Shown piece by piece: positions 40,344-49,089 of a stretch of DNA of 64,000 nt (position 1 is the first letter of the stretch; the number at the start of each line of letters is the position of its first letter). The DNA lies in the NCBI RefSeq assembly GCF_027359375.1, contig NZ_CP114779.1, positions 1,302,001 to 1,366,000 on the forward strand, written 5' to 3'. Both the position numbers and the translations under genes were made by a program. The stretch comes from Prochlorococcus marinus str. MIT 0919 (GTDB lineage: Bacteria > Cyanobacteriota > Cyanobacteriia > PCC-6307 > Cyanobiaceae). Below the pieces are notes generated by a model. It was not told the origin of the DNA. It saw nothing but the letters and a program-made list of their open reading frames with translations, and did not search any database.

Positions 40344-40356
40344 TCATCAACAATGA
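40344..40356. promoter_or_regulatory. Candidate LysR-type binding site (T-N11-A dyad)
   Basis: The sequence TCATCAACAATGA has perfect 4-base arms TCAT/ATGA around 5 bases and fits the T-N11-A rule for LysR-family sites. It lies 15 nt upstream of the rbcR start codon in the 97 bp divergent spacer. A second palindrome, ATAATTGTTAT, is at 40397-40407, nearer the NnrU-like gene. Autoregulation is common in this family; binding itself is inferred. Confidence 0.35.
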
Positions 40357-40425
40357 TAAAAACTTTAAACTGTAACTGTCGATGACTCAGAATCTAATAA
40401 TTGTTATAGGGATCTTCTGCCACAA

Positions 40426-41163
40426 ATGTTTTCAGAAGGCATTCATCATTCCAGCTTCATAATGCTGATGCTCTTATTGCTTTTTGCAATTATCCATAGC
40501 GGAGGTGCTGCAATCAGGACTAGAGCAGAGTCAATTGTTGGCCCTAGAATTTGGCGTTTGATATTTGCTTTGGCCAGTATTCCTTCAGCAGGAGTATTGA
40601 TATTTTATTTTTTAGCTCATAGATATGACGGTCTTAGACTTTGGAATTTTCAGGGTGTTCCAGGAATGATTCAATTGGTCTGGGTTTTGACTGCATTTAG
40701 TTTTTTATTTTTATATCCAGCTACATACAATCTTTTGGAAATACCTTCTATAGCAAAGCCCCAGGTCAGAATTTATCAAAATGGAATAATCAGGATTTCT
40801 AGGCACCCTCAAGCAATTGGTCAAATTATTTGGTGCATTGCTCATGGTTTATGGTTAGGTACGAGTTTTATGATGATTACATCTGCTGGTCTAATCGCTC
40901 ATCATTTGTTTGCTGTATGGCATGGAGATCGTAGATTAAAGGCAAAATTTGGACATACTTTTGATGAATTTAAAAGAAATACGTCAGTGATTCCTTTCCT
41001 TGCGATCATTGATGGGAGACAAAAATTAGAATTTCAAGAATTTTTAAGACCCTCTCAATTAGGCATATGCATTGCAGTGGCAGTGTTTTGGTGGGCACAT
41101 CGTTTTATTCCAATCGGTACAGAAGTATTTCTCTCTTCCAAGTTGGCAGAACTGCTGACCTGA
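40426..41163 (+). CDS. NnrU-like integral membrane protein, candidate 15-cis-zeta-carotene isomerase
   Basis: A 245-residue protein with about six membrane helices and conserved histidines at IIHSGGAAIR (H24), ISRHPQAIGQ (H127), WCIAHGLW (H140) and LIAHHLFAVWHGDRRL (H159/H160/H166). The NnrU family includes Z-ISO, the haem-containing zeta-carotene isomerase that plants and some cyanobacteria need between PDS and ZDS. Both desaturases are in this window, which supports the call. A general NnrU role is the alternative. It is divergent from rbcR and 34 bp ahead of ndhF. Confidence 0.72.
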   Translation: MFSEGIHHSSFIMLMLLLLFAIIHSGGAAIRTRAESIVGPRIWRLIFALASIPSAGVLIFYFLAHRYDGLRLWNFQGVPGMIQLVWVLTAFSFLFLYPATYNLLEIPSIAKPQVRIYQNGIIRISRHPQAIGQIIWCIAHGLWLGTSFMMITSAGLIAHHLFAVWHGDRRLKAKFGHTFDEFKRNTSVIPFLAIIDGRQKLEFQEFLRPSQLGICIAVAVFWWAHRFIPIGTEVFLSSKLAELLT

Positions 41164-41197
41164 AATGCCTACACTCACAAAGACCTGAAAGTAAAGG

Positions 41198-43201
41198 ATG
41201 CTATCGGCCGCTGAAATTGCATGGTTAATCCCTTTGCTCCCTCTCTTGGGAGCAGTTGTATCAGGCTTGGGGTTAATTAGTTTTAATCGGGCTTTAAACC
41301 GATTGAGAAAACAAGTTGCGATTACTTTGCTTACTTGTGTAGGTGCTTCTGCTGTATTGAGCTATGCAGTGTTAATTCAGCAGATATTTGGTGATTCCCC
41401 TGTTGAACATTTATTTGTATGGGCTAGTGCAGGAGACTTCACTCTTCCTATGGGATATGTGGTGGATCCTTTGGGAGCTGTAATGCTGGCTTTGGTTACG
41501 ACAATAGCCCTTTTGGTAATGATCTATTCACATGGCTATATGGCTCATGATGAAGGATATGTAAGGTTCTTTACTTATTTGGCTTTGTTCTCAAGTTCAA
41601 TGCTCGGCTTGATAATTAGTCCGAACTTGTTGCAGATATATGTTTTCTGGGAATTAGTAGGAATGTGTTCTTATCTGTTAGTAGGTTTTTGGTACGACAG
41701 AGATGGTGCTGCCCATGCTGCTCAAAAAGCTTTTGTAGTTAATAGAGTTGGTGATTTTGGTCTTTTGTTAGGGATACTTGGCTTGTTCTGGGCCACAGGA
41801 AGCTTTGATTTCAATGGAATTGCAACAGGATTATCAGAGGCGGTTTCTTCAGGCACTGTTCCGGTTTGGGCAGCGTTGACACTTTGCTTTTTGGTCTTTA
41901 TGGGACCCATGGCTAAATCTGCTCAGTTCCCTTTACATGTTTGGTTGCCTGATGCAATGGAAGGACCAACCCCAATATCTGCCTTGATCCATGCTGCAAC
42001 AATGGTTGCAGCTGGTGTTTTCTTAGTTGCAAGACTGGAGCCGTTATATGCTCAGTTTCCTTTTATAGGTTTATTGATAGCTGTTTTGGGAACAATTACA
42101 TGTTTCCTTGGTGCATCAATAGCTCTAACTCAGATGGATCTTAAAAAAGGTCTTGCTTATAGCACTGTTTCTCAACTTGGATACATGATGCTTGCAATGG
42201 GTTGTGGAGCTCCGGTAGCTGGCATGTTCCATTTGGTAACGCATGCCTTTTTTAAGGCAATGCTCTTTTTGGGTTCAGGTTCGGTAATACATGCGATGGA
42301 AGAAGTGGTTGGCCATGAACCCATTCTTGCTCAGGATATGAGGTTGATGGGTGGATTGCGTAAAAAGATGCCTATAACTGCGATTACTTTCCTTATTGGA
42401 TGCATCGCAATAAGTGGCATCCCTCCTTTGGCAGGGTTTTGGAGCAAAGATGAAATTCTTGGGCAAGCTTTTAATAGTTATCCACTTCTTTGGGCTATAG
42501 GTTTCTTAACAGCAGGTATGACAGCTTTCTATATGTTTAGGCTCTATTTCTTGACCTTTGAAGGCTCTTTTAGAGGTAATGATGAAGAACTGCAAAAATC
42601 TTTACTGGCGTCTGCAGGAATAGAAATAGAAGAATCTGAACAACATCATGGAGGAGAAATTCATGAATCTGGATGGCCGATGACAATGCCATTAATTACT
42701 TTGGCTATTCCTTCAGTATTCATTGGTTTGCTAGGTATTCCCTGGAATAGTTCCTTTGCAAAATTATTGAATCCCTCTGAGGCAACAGAAATGGCGAAGA
42801 ATTTTAGTTGGAGTGAATTCTTACCTCTCGCAATAGCTTCTGTAACTATTTCTGCATTAGGGATCTCATTAGCAATTTTAGCTTATTACTTCAATCGTAT
42901 TAATCTTAAAAAATCAGTTGCAGAAAGGTTTCCTTCTATTAATGCATTCTTTTCAAATAAATGGTATTTAGATGAGATTAATGAAAAAATCTTTGTTCGT
43001 GGCAGTCGTAAACTAGCTCGAGAAGTTTTAGAGGTTGATGCGAAAGTTGTAGATGGTGTAGTTAATTTAACTGGACTTTTAACATTAGGCAGTGGAGAAG
43101 GACTGAAGTATTTCGAGACAGGGAGAGCACAATTTTATGCATTGATCGTTTTCGGAGGTGTTATAGCTTTAGTTGCTTTATTTGGCGTTCTTGGAACATA
43201 G
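41198..43201 (+). CDS. ndhF: NAD(P)H-quinone oxidoreductase subunit 5 (NdhF)
   Basis: NdhF is the distal proton-pumping antiporter-like subunit of NDH-1. The 667-residue membrane protein has NLLQIYVFWELVGMCSYLLVGFW, AFVVNRVGDFGLLLG, PLHVWLPDAMEGPTPISALIHAATMVAAGVFL and DLKKGLAYSTVSQLGYMMLA, all diagnostic. The long C-terminal region with the lateral helix follows. The MIT/picocyanobacterial NdhF1 type (respiration and cyclic flow) is more likely than the CO2-uptake paralogues. ndhD follows after 96 bp. Confidence 0.96.
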   Translation: MLSAAEIAWLIPLLPLLGAVVSGLGLISFNRALNRLRKQVAITLLTCVGASAVLSYAVLIQQIFGDSPVEHLFVWASAGDFTLPMGYVVDPLGAVMLALVTTIALLVMIYSHGYMAHDEGYVRFFTYLALFSSSMLGLIISPNLLQIYVFWELVGMCSYLLVGFWYDRDGAAHAAQKAFVVNRVGDFGLLLGILGLFWATGSFDFNGIATGLSEAVSSGTVPVWAALTLCFLVFMGPMAKSAQFPLHVWLPDAMEGPTPISALIHAATMVAAGVFLVARLEPLYAQFPFIGLLIAVLGTITCFLGASIALTQMDLKKGLAYSTVSQLGYMMLAMGCGAPVAGMFHLVTHAFFKAMLFLGSGSVIHAMEEVVGHEPILAQDMRLMGGLRKKMPITAITFLIGCIAISGIPPLAGFWSKDEILGQAFNSYPLLWAIGFLTAGMTAFYMFRLYFLTFEGSFRGNDEELQKSLLASAGIEIEESEQHHGGEIHESGWPMTMPLITLAIPSVFIGLLGIPWNSSFAKLLNPSEATEMAKNFSWSEFLPLAIASVTISALGISLAILAYYFNRINLKKSVAERFPSINAFFSNKWYLDEINEKIFVRGSRKLAREVLEVDAKVVDGVVNLTGLLTLGSGEGLKYFETGRAQFYALIVFGGVIALVALFGVLGT

Positions 43202-43297
43202 GCTTCTTCTATTGGTGATTTGTGTGTGTCATCCCCTATCGATTGGATGCCATAGCTGTAAGTATTTCTACACTCCAAAAAGTGGGCTAATTCAGCA

Positions 43298-44950
43298 GTG
43301 TTTGAAAGCGTGTCTATTTTCGTTTGGGCAACTACGTCTTCCTTGGTTCCTGAACCAATTAGTGCTGACTTCCCTTGGCTAAGCCTTTCAATTCTTTTTC
43401 CAATAGTTGGATCTTTACTTGTTCCATTTATTCCTGATGAAGGAGATGGGAAACAAGTGCGGTGGTTCGCATTAGGGATAGCACTTACTACGTTTTTAAT
43501 TACTGTTGGTGCTTATCTGAAAGGGTACGATCCATCTCGTGAAGGTCTTCAACTATCAGAGAGAGTTGAATGGCTTCCTGATTTAGGACTGACTTGGGCT
43601 GTTGGTGCTGATGGCCTATCAATGCCCTTAATACTTTTAACTAGCTTTATTACTGCATTAGCTGTTTTAGCTGCATGGCCAGTCAGCTTTAAACCAAAAT
43701 TATTTTTCTTTTTGATTCTGGCAATGGATGGTGGACAGATAGCAGTTTTTGCTGTCCAAGATATGCTTCTTTTCTTTTTGGCATGGGAATTGGAGTTGTT
43801 ACCTGTTTATTTGTTATTAGCGATATGGGGTGGAAAGAAAAGACAATATGCAGCTACAAAATTTATTATTTATACAGCTGGGAGCTCTTTATTTATTCTT
43901 TTAGCGGCTCTTGCTATGGGGTTCTTTGGTGATGGAGCTCCAAATTTTGAATTCACTCATCTTGCTAATCAAGACTTTGGCACAGGTTTCCAATTATTGT
44001 GCTATTCAGGATTGCTTATAGCCTTTGGAGTAAAACTTCCTGTAGTCCCTTTGCATACATGGTTGCCGGATGCCCATGGAGAAGCAACAGCCCCAGTTCA
44101 TATGCTGCTTGCAGGGATTTTATTGAAAATGGGTGGCTATGCGCTCTTAAGATTTAATGCACAATTACTTCCCAGTGCTCATGCACAATTTGCTCCATTA
44201 TTAATAGTTCTTGGAGTAGTCAATATTATTTACGCTGCTCTTACCTCTTTTGCACAGCGTAATCTGAAAAGAAAAATTGCATATAGCTCTATTAGCCATA
44301 TGGGATTTGTCTTGATAGGTATAGGGAGCTTTAGTTCATTAGGAACAAGTGGCGCGATGTTGCAAATGATTAGTCATGGCTTGATTGGTGCAAGTTTATT
44401 TTTCTTAGTGGGAGCTACCTACGATCGGACTCATACTTTGCAGCTTGATGAGATGGGTGGAGTAGGTCAAAAAATGCGTATTATGTTCGCTTTGTGGACT
44501 GTTTGCTCGTTAGCTTCTTTGGCGCTTCCAGGAATGAGTGGATTTGTTTCAGAATTAATGGTCTTCACAGGGTTTGTAACTGACGAAGTTTATACATTAC
44601 CCTTCAGGATTGTGATTGCTGGTTTAGCAGCTATAGGAGTCATCCTTACTCCCATATACCTCTTATCAATGCTCAGGGAAATCTTTTTTGGTAAAGAGAA
44701 TGTTGAGTTCTTATCAAGTAGAGAGCTTGTTGATGCTGAACCTAGAGAAGTTTATGTAATAGGCAGTCTGTTAGTACCGATAATTGGAATTGGTTTATAT
44801 CCAAGAATAATGACTGAAACATATACAGCTTCAATTGATGGTTTGGTTGCAAGAGACTTGGCTGCAATAGAAAGAATTACAGAAAAAGCAGATAATATTT
44901 CTGCTAGCAGGAAATTTTATTTGTCATCTAATTCGGCTCCTGCCATATAA
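43298..44950 (+). CDS. ndhD: NAD(P)H-quinone oxidoreductase subunit 4 (NdhD)
   Basis: NdhD is the second antiporter-like NDH-1 subunit. Diagnostic blocks are [40 protein letters not shown] in order, [35 protein letters not shown] and [20 protein letters not shown] (written here in parts of the same region). The start is taken as GTG at 43298; the N terminus is variable in the family, so a start a few codons later is possible. It probably shares a transcript with ndhF. Confidence 0.94.
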   Translation: MFESVSIFVWATTSSLVPEPISADFPWLSLSILFPIVGSLLVPFIPDEGDGKQVRWFALGIALTTFLITVGAYLKGYDPSREGLQLSERVEWLPDLGLTWAVGADGLSMPLILLTSFITALAVLAAWPVSFKPKLFFFLILAMDGGQIAVFAVQDMLLFFLAWELELLPVYLLLAIWGGKKRQYAATKFIIYTAGSSLFILLAALAMGFFGDGAPNFEFTHLANQDFGTGFQLLCYSGLLIAFGVKLPVVPLHTWLPDAHGEATAPVHMLLAGILLKMGGYALLRFNAQLLPSAHAQFAPLLIVLGVVNIIYAALTSFAQRNLKRKIAYSSISHMGFVLIGIGSFSSLGTSGAMLQMISHGLIGASLFFLVGATYDRTHTLQLDEMGGVGQKMRIMFALWTVCSLASLALPGMSGFVSELMVFTGFVTDEVYTLPFRIVIAGLAAIGVILTPIYLLSMLREIFFGKENVEFLSSRELVDAEPREVYVIGSLLVPIIGIGLYPRIMTETYTASIDGLVARDLAAIERITEKADNISASRKFYLSSNSAPAI

Positions 44951-45062
44951 CCCTCTTTAAAACCGCTCTTTAGTTAAAAATGAAGATCTCAAAACTTAGG
45001 AATACTTTTTTATTGCAATAAAAATTCTTTTACTTAATTTTTATAAGAACTATTTTTTCTTG

Positions 45063-45407
45063 ATGAGACAAATCAACTTTGCGGTGATGTTTGGACTTGC
45101 CTTGCTTACCGTTTATTTCACATTAGAGAACACAGCTGCCTCCACAGTGCATATTCTTCCAAGCTTTTCAGTTTCCCTTCCGCTAGCAGCTCTTCTGCTT
45201 ATAGCGGCCGGTGTAGGAGCTTTTGGAGCCTGGCTATTTGCAGGGTGGAGCGTAATGCTTAGGGATGTTGATGCAAGAGAAATTGAGAGCTCAAAAAAAC
45301 GTATTCAAGAGCTTGAAATGGACTTAACAGTGACTTCAGGGAGAAAAAAGATTTTACCTTTTATGAAATTTGCAACTGGTAAAGATATCGATAAAGATGT
45401 TGCTTAA
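45063..45407 (+). CDS. LapA-domain (DUF1049) membrane protein
   Basis: A 114-residue protein with two hydrophobic helices (INFAVMFGLALLTVYFTLE and LPLAALLLIAAGVGAFGAWLF), a short loop, and a charged coiled-coil-like tail (EIESSKKRIQELEMDL). This is the LapA/DUF1049 pattern. LapA takes part in lipopolysaccharide assembly in E. coli; in cyanobacteria the role is not established. The ATG at 45063 is preferred over a TTG one codon upstream. It precedes scpA by about 60 bp. Confidence 0.82.
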   Translation: MRQINFAVMFGLALLTVYFTLENTAASTVHILPSFSVSLPLAALLLIAAGVGAFGAWLFAGWSVMLRDVDAREIESSKKRIQELEMDLTVTSGRKKILPFMKFATGKDIDKDVA

Positions 45408-45470
45408 GAATTTTTTCTATAGCCATAAATATCTAATGCCGTTAACTTTCCTCTTAGAGTAGATTTTTCT

Positions 45471-46358
45471 TTGCCTATTGAAGGCCTGACATCTAATTCT
45501 GAATCAGGCGCAAGGCTTGCCATTCGCTTGCTGCAAGATGCTGCCCAAAAAGGGGAGATTGATCCTTGGGATGTAGATGTTATTCCAGTTATTGATGGAT
45601 TCTTAGATCAATTAAGACAAAGGATTCAAATCCCAAGGAAAAATTTTTCCTTTAGCTCAGGGGTAGGAGGGACTTTTGAAAAGGATTTGTCTGAGAGTAG
45701 TGAGGCTTTTTTGGCGGCTTCAGTTTTATTGGGTTTAAAGGCAGAGATTCTTGAAGCAGAAACTTTCCCTCCAGAATGTGAATTGGATCTTATTGATGAG
45801 GGTGATTTCTCTGAGCAAGGATGGCTTGATCCACGGTTGGCAATTCCACAATATCCAGAGCGACATCTTCATAGAAGACCAGTGGCTCCTCCGCCTTTAC
45901 GAAGGCCAGTTTCACTTGGTGAATTAATAGAGCAACTAGAATCTATAGCTGAATCAATAGAATCTGATGAGTTGAAAAGTCGCAGAAGAAAAGACAAGCG
46001 ATATAGCGATAGACAAATAATCGAACAAGTCACTTCTCTTGCGCATAGGGAGAAGCTACCTGAAACTACTGCTGCTTTAGGAGTTTTTTTAAATGGATGG
46101 GAGCATGCATTGCATTGGATTGATTTTGATTCTTTAGTCTCTCATTGGAAAGTTGTCGCCCCTAAGGATTTAGATACTGATCGAGTTGGAGTTTTTTGGG
46201 CTTTATTATTTTTATGTTCACAAGGCAAGGTTGAGCTGGAGCAAGAGTCATTTTTATATGGTCAATTAAGAATCAAAAGGATTCTCGAACACGGAATGGT
46301 TGCCCAGCTTCCATTGAAAAATTATGACGTGCCAGCTGTTTCTCCGGCCGCGGCATAG
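45471..46358 (+). CDS. scpA: Segregation and condensation protein A
   Basis: ScpA is the kleisin of the bacterial SMC complex. The N-terminal GARLAIRLLQDAAQKGEIDPWDVDVIPVIDGFLDQLRQ is the SMC-neck-binding part, followed by an acidic stretch and AFLAASVLLGLKAEIL. The C-terminal winged helix (VFWALLFLCSQGKVELEQESFLYGQLRIKR) binds the SMC cap. The start is TTG at 45471. Length 295 is typical of cyanobacterial ScpA. Confidence 0.9.
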   Translation: MPIEGLTSNSESGARLAIRLLQDAAQKGEIDPWDVDVIPVIDGFLDQLRQRIQIPRKNFSFSSGVGGTFEKDLSESSEAFLAASVLLGLKAEILEAETFPPECELDLIDEGDFSEQGWLDPRLAIPQYPERHLHRRPVAPPPLRRPVSLGELIEQLESIAESIESDELKSRRRKDKRYSDRQIIEQVTSLAHREKLPETTAALGVFLNGWEHALHWIDFDSLVSHWKVVAPKDLDTDRVGVFWALLFLCSQGKVELEQESFLYGQLRIKRILEHGMVAQLPLKNYDVPAVSPAAA

Positions 46359-46413
46359 TGGTAGCTTTATATAACAGACTATTTTGTCCTAGTTAACGAG
46401 GAACACAACGCCT

Positions 46414-47595
46414 ATGAAGGCGATGATCCTGGCGGCCGGCAAAGGAACACGTGTCCAGCCGATCACTCACGTGATCCCAAAGCCAATGATTCCAATTCTT
46501 CAGAAGCCTGTTATGGAGTTTCTGTTGGAACTTCTAAAGGAGCATGGCTTCAAGGAGGTCATGGTTAATGTTTCTCATTTAGCCGAGGAAATTGAGAATT
46601 ACTTTAGAGATGGCCAAAGGTTTGGAGTGGAAATTGCTTATAGCTTTGAAGGTCGTATTGAAGATGGAGAATTAATAGGAGATGCCCTGGGATCTGCTGG
46701 CGGATTAAAAAAAATTCAAGATTTCCAAGAATTTTTTGACGATACCTTTGTTGTTTTGTGTGGTGATGCTCTGATTGATTTAGATCTTTCTGAGGCAGTT
46801 AGACGGCATAAAGAAAAAGGTGCTTTGGCAACATTAATTACTAAGCGAGTTCCTAAAGATCAGGTCAGCAGTTATGGCGTAGTAGTTACTGATAAAGATG
46901 ATCGTGTTAAGGCATTTCAAGAGAAACCTTCTTTAGACAATGCTTTGAGTGAAACCATTAATACAGGTATTTATCTTTTTGAACCAGAAATTTTTGAACA
47001 TATACCTTCTGATCAACCATTTGATATTGGGTCGGATCTTTTCCCAAGACTGGTCGAGATGGAAGCTGCTTTTTATGCACTGCCTATGGACTTTGAATGG
47101 GTTGATATTGGTAAAGTTCCTGATTACTGGAAAGCCATTAGAAGTGTCTTGCTAGGGGAAGTTCGTCAGGTAGATATCCCAGGGAAAGAAGTCAGACCTG
47201 GAGTTTTTACTGGACTTAATGTCGCGGCAAATTGGGACAAAATTAAAGTTGATGGTCCCATATATGTTGGAGGAATGACTCGCATTGAAGATGGAGCAAC
47301 TATTATTGGCCCTTCAATGATTGGCCCGAGCTGTTGCATTTGTGAAGGAGCTACAATTGATAACTCAATTATTTTTGATTATTCCCGTATTGGCCCTGGA
47401 GTGCAATTGTTGGAGAAATTAGTTTTTGGAAGGTATTGTGTTGATAAAAATGGTGATCACTTTGATTTGCAAGAAGCTGCTTTGGATTGGTTGATTACTG
47501 ATGCCAGAAGGCAAGATTTAGGAGAACCTTCTCCTCAGCAAAAGGCAATGGCTGAATTATTAGGAACTGATCTTATTGGATCTGCTTCGTCGTGA
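46414..47595 (+). CDS. Sugar-1-phosphate nucleotidyltransferase (CugP-/Man-1-P guanylyltransferase-like)
   Basis: The N-terminal nucleotidyltransferase domain has MILAAGKGTRVQPITHVIPKPMIPI and VVLCGDALIDLDL; the C-terminal half is a left-handed beta-helix (IYVGGMTRIEDGATIIGPSMIGP). This protein is extremely conserved in cyanobacteria and is usually annotated mannose-1-phosphate guanylyltransferase, though a member (CugP) was shown to be the non-GalU UDP-glucose pyrophosphorylase. The exact sugar cannot be read here. Its 3' end overlaps convergent metF by 23 nt. Confidence 0.88.
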   Translation: MKAMILAAGKGTRVQPITHVIPKPMIPILQKPVMEFLLELLKEHGFKEVMVNVSHLAEEIENYFRDGQRFGVEIAYSFEGRIEDGELIGDALGSAGGLKKIQDFQEFFDDTFVVLCGDALIDLDLSEAVRRHKEKGALATLITKRVPKDQVSSYGVVVTDKDDRVKAFQEKPSLDNALSETINTGIYLFEPEIFEHIPSDQPFDIGSDLFPRLVEMEAAFYALPMDFEWVDIGKVPDYWKAIRSVLLGEVRQVDIPGKEVRPGVFTGLNVAANWDKIKVDGPIYVGGMTRIEDGATIIGPSMIGPSCCICEGATIDNSIIFDYSRIGPGVQLLEKLVFGRYCVDKNGDHFDLQEAALDWLITDARRQDLGEPSPQQKAMAELLGTDLIGSASS

Positions 47596-48475
47596 TTTTA
47601 AGATTTGCTTGATCAAGGATGTTAGGAATTAATCGCTCAGCTTTTACTGCCATTATGTGGACTCCTTTTGCGATCCCAGTAAAACTTTTGACTTGTTCGG
47701 CTGCTATTGCAATGCCTTCCTCCAAAGGGTTGGAAGAATCATTAAGTCTTTGAATAATGGTCTCTGGGATTGAAGCACCAGGAACAACTTTATTGATAAA
47801 TGCAGCATTTTTGGCAGATTTCAATAAAAAGACCCCAGCAAGGACTGGTAATTCAAGCGGGGTAGCCACTTCTTTGCAAAAACGTTCAAGAACCCTTGGA
47901 TCCATTACCATTTGTGTCTGTAAGAAATGAGCCCCAGCATTTTTTTTTCTTTCTAATCTTTTCATTAAGCTATTTAAACTTTTGCAATTCGGATCGGCTG
48001 CTGCGCCCGCAAATAAACGTGTTTGTCCATCAGGTAACTCTCCTTTGACAGGATCTTTGCCCTTATTGAATGCAGAAACTTGCTTGAGTAGTTGAATAGA
48101 CTCGAAATCATGAACAGGTCTTGCATTTAATTGATCTCCAACTCTTACAGGGTCACCTGTCAGGCAAAGCACATTTTTAATCCCTAAAGCATTGGCCCCT
48201 AGAAGTTCTGCTTGTAAAGCAATTCTGTTTTTATCTCTACAGGCTATTTGTAAAACAGGCTCTAACTCTGCCTCTAAAAGCAATTTACATACAGCAAGAC
48301 TGCTCATTCGCATTATTGCTCTGCTTCCATCTGTGACATTAAATGCGTGGATACGCCCTGCAAGGTTGGACGCTATATCAATGGCCTTAGAGGCATCTCC
48401 ACCCCTTGGAGGCATTATCTCCGCAGTAATAGCTGCGCCCTCAGAATTAAGAGCGTTTTCGAGGACTGAATTCAA
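47573..48475 (-). CDS. metF: 5,10-methylenetetrahydrofolate reductase
   Basis: MetF reduces methylene-THF to methyl-THF for methionine synthesis. AITAEIMPPRGGDASKAIDIA at the N terminus, FNVTDGSRAIMRMSS, LGANALGIKNVLCLTGDPVR and HFLQTQMVMDP are characteristic. The open frame runs to an ATG at 48559 whose codon overlaps the pedR ATG, but the extra 28 residues do not look like MetF. I prefer the TTG at 48475, which places a normal N terminus before the AEIMPPR block and leaves about 80 bp for promoters. Confidence 0.9.
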   Translation of the reverse strand: MNSVLENALNSEGAAITAEIMPPRGGDASKAIDIASNLAGRIHAFNVTDGSRAIMRMSSLAVCKLLLEAELEPVLQIACRDKNRIALQAELLGANALGIKNVLCLTGDPVRVGDQLNARPVHDFESIQLLKQVSAFNKGKDPVKGELPDGQTRLFAGAAADPNCKSLNSLMKRLERKKNAGAHFLQTQMVMDPRVLERFCKEVATPLELPVLAGVFLLKSAKNAAFINKVVPGASIPETIIQRLNDSSNPLEEGIAIAAEQVKSFTGIAKGVHIMAVKAERLIPNILDQANLKITTKQIQ

Positions 48476-48557
48476 TTGCTTTCTAATGAGATAATTACTA
48501 TCGCTTATCAAACAGCCTAGTTTGCCTAATATGAAATTAATAGGCTTATAGGAGGGC

Positions 48558-48848
48558 ATGTTTTCAGGGGATTTCTCTAATTCAGGTCAAATGTCCCTCT
48601 CAGCAAGGGAGATGGAGATCATTGAATTGGTCGCTGATGGTTTAACCAATCAGGAAATAGCTCAAAAGTTAACCATTAGTAAACGAACAGTTGATAATCA
48701 TGTAAGCAATATGTTTACAAAGACTGGGTCGAAAAATCGGGTTGCTCTTCTAAATTGGGCAATGGACCATGGGAAGATTTGCAGGGATGGCTTTAATTGC
48801 TGCTCGTTGCCCGACGACGATGAATCTTCTTTGATGGATGAGCGTTAA
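48558..48848 (+). CDS. pedR: Small LuxR-type redox regulator PedR
   Basis: A 96-residue single-domain LuxR HTH: LSAREMEIIELVADGLTNQEIAQKLTISKRTVDNHVSNMFTKTG. There is no receiver domain. Cysteines C75, C81 and C82 near the C terminus fit PedR, the cyanobacterial regulator whose activity follows photosynthetic electron transport through thioredoxin-linked disulfides. It is divergent from metF, and its 3' end overlaps the small TTG-start gene on the other strand by 56 nt, an unusually long tail-to-tail overlap here. Confidence 0.85.
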   Translation: MFSGDFSNSGQMSLSAREMEIIELVADGLTNQEIAQKLTISKRTVDNHVSNMFTKTGSKNRVALLNWAMDHGKICRDGFNCCSLPDDDESSLMDER

Positions 48849-48990
48849 CTTCTATAAAATTGGTTTCTGGTAAATCCATTAAGGAATACTCTCCTTTTTG
48901 GAGTTCAAGGAGCTCTGCATAAGCTTCACATGCTTCTTTGTCATTGCATGAGAAACGCAGGATTCCTTCTAGGTCATATAAAGCAAACAA
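48793..48990 (-). CDS. Small conserved protein, TTG start, unknown function
   Basis: A 65-residue protein beginning FALYDLEGILRFSCNDKEACEAYAELLEL and ending with a basic tail. The TTG start at 48990 is supported by an excellent Shine-Dalgarno sequence (GGGAGGG on the minus strand, 48998-49004) with 7 nt spacing. The first half resembles short proteins I associate with marine picocyanobacteria, with no known function. The last 56 nt lie opposite the end of pedR. Confidence 0.68.
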   Translation of the reverse strand: MFALYDLEGILRFSCNDKEACEAYAELLELQKGEYSLMDLPETNFIEVNAHPSKKIHRRRATSSN

Positions 48991-49003
48991 ATTTATTCCC
49001 TCC

Positions 49004-49040
49004 CAGCATTTGCTGAATGGCTAGCCGAAGAGACCGGCTA
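49004..49040 (-). promoter_or_regulatory. Two adjacent hairpins in the leader of the 65-residue gene
   Basis: CAGCATTTGCTG (49004-49015) folds into a short stem and abuts the Shine-Dalgarno of the 65-residue gene. TAGCCG (49022-49027) pairs perfectly with CGGCTA (49035-49040). Neither is followed by a T run on either strand, so a simple intrinsic terminator for the upstream CYTH gene is unlikely. A translational control or RNA-stability element is possible. Confidence 0.35.
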
Positions 49041-49089
49041 AGAATATAAAGAGAATCTAAAGGATTATCGCCAATTTATCTAGGGCCTT

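Noticed and set aside
48476-48559. Extended metF N terminus starting at the ATG overlapping pedR
   Set aside because: The extra 28 residues lack MetF character and would leave no room for either promoter; the TTG at 48475 gives the expected N terminus.
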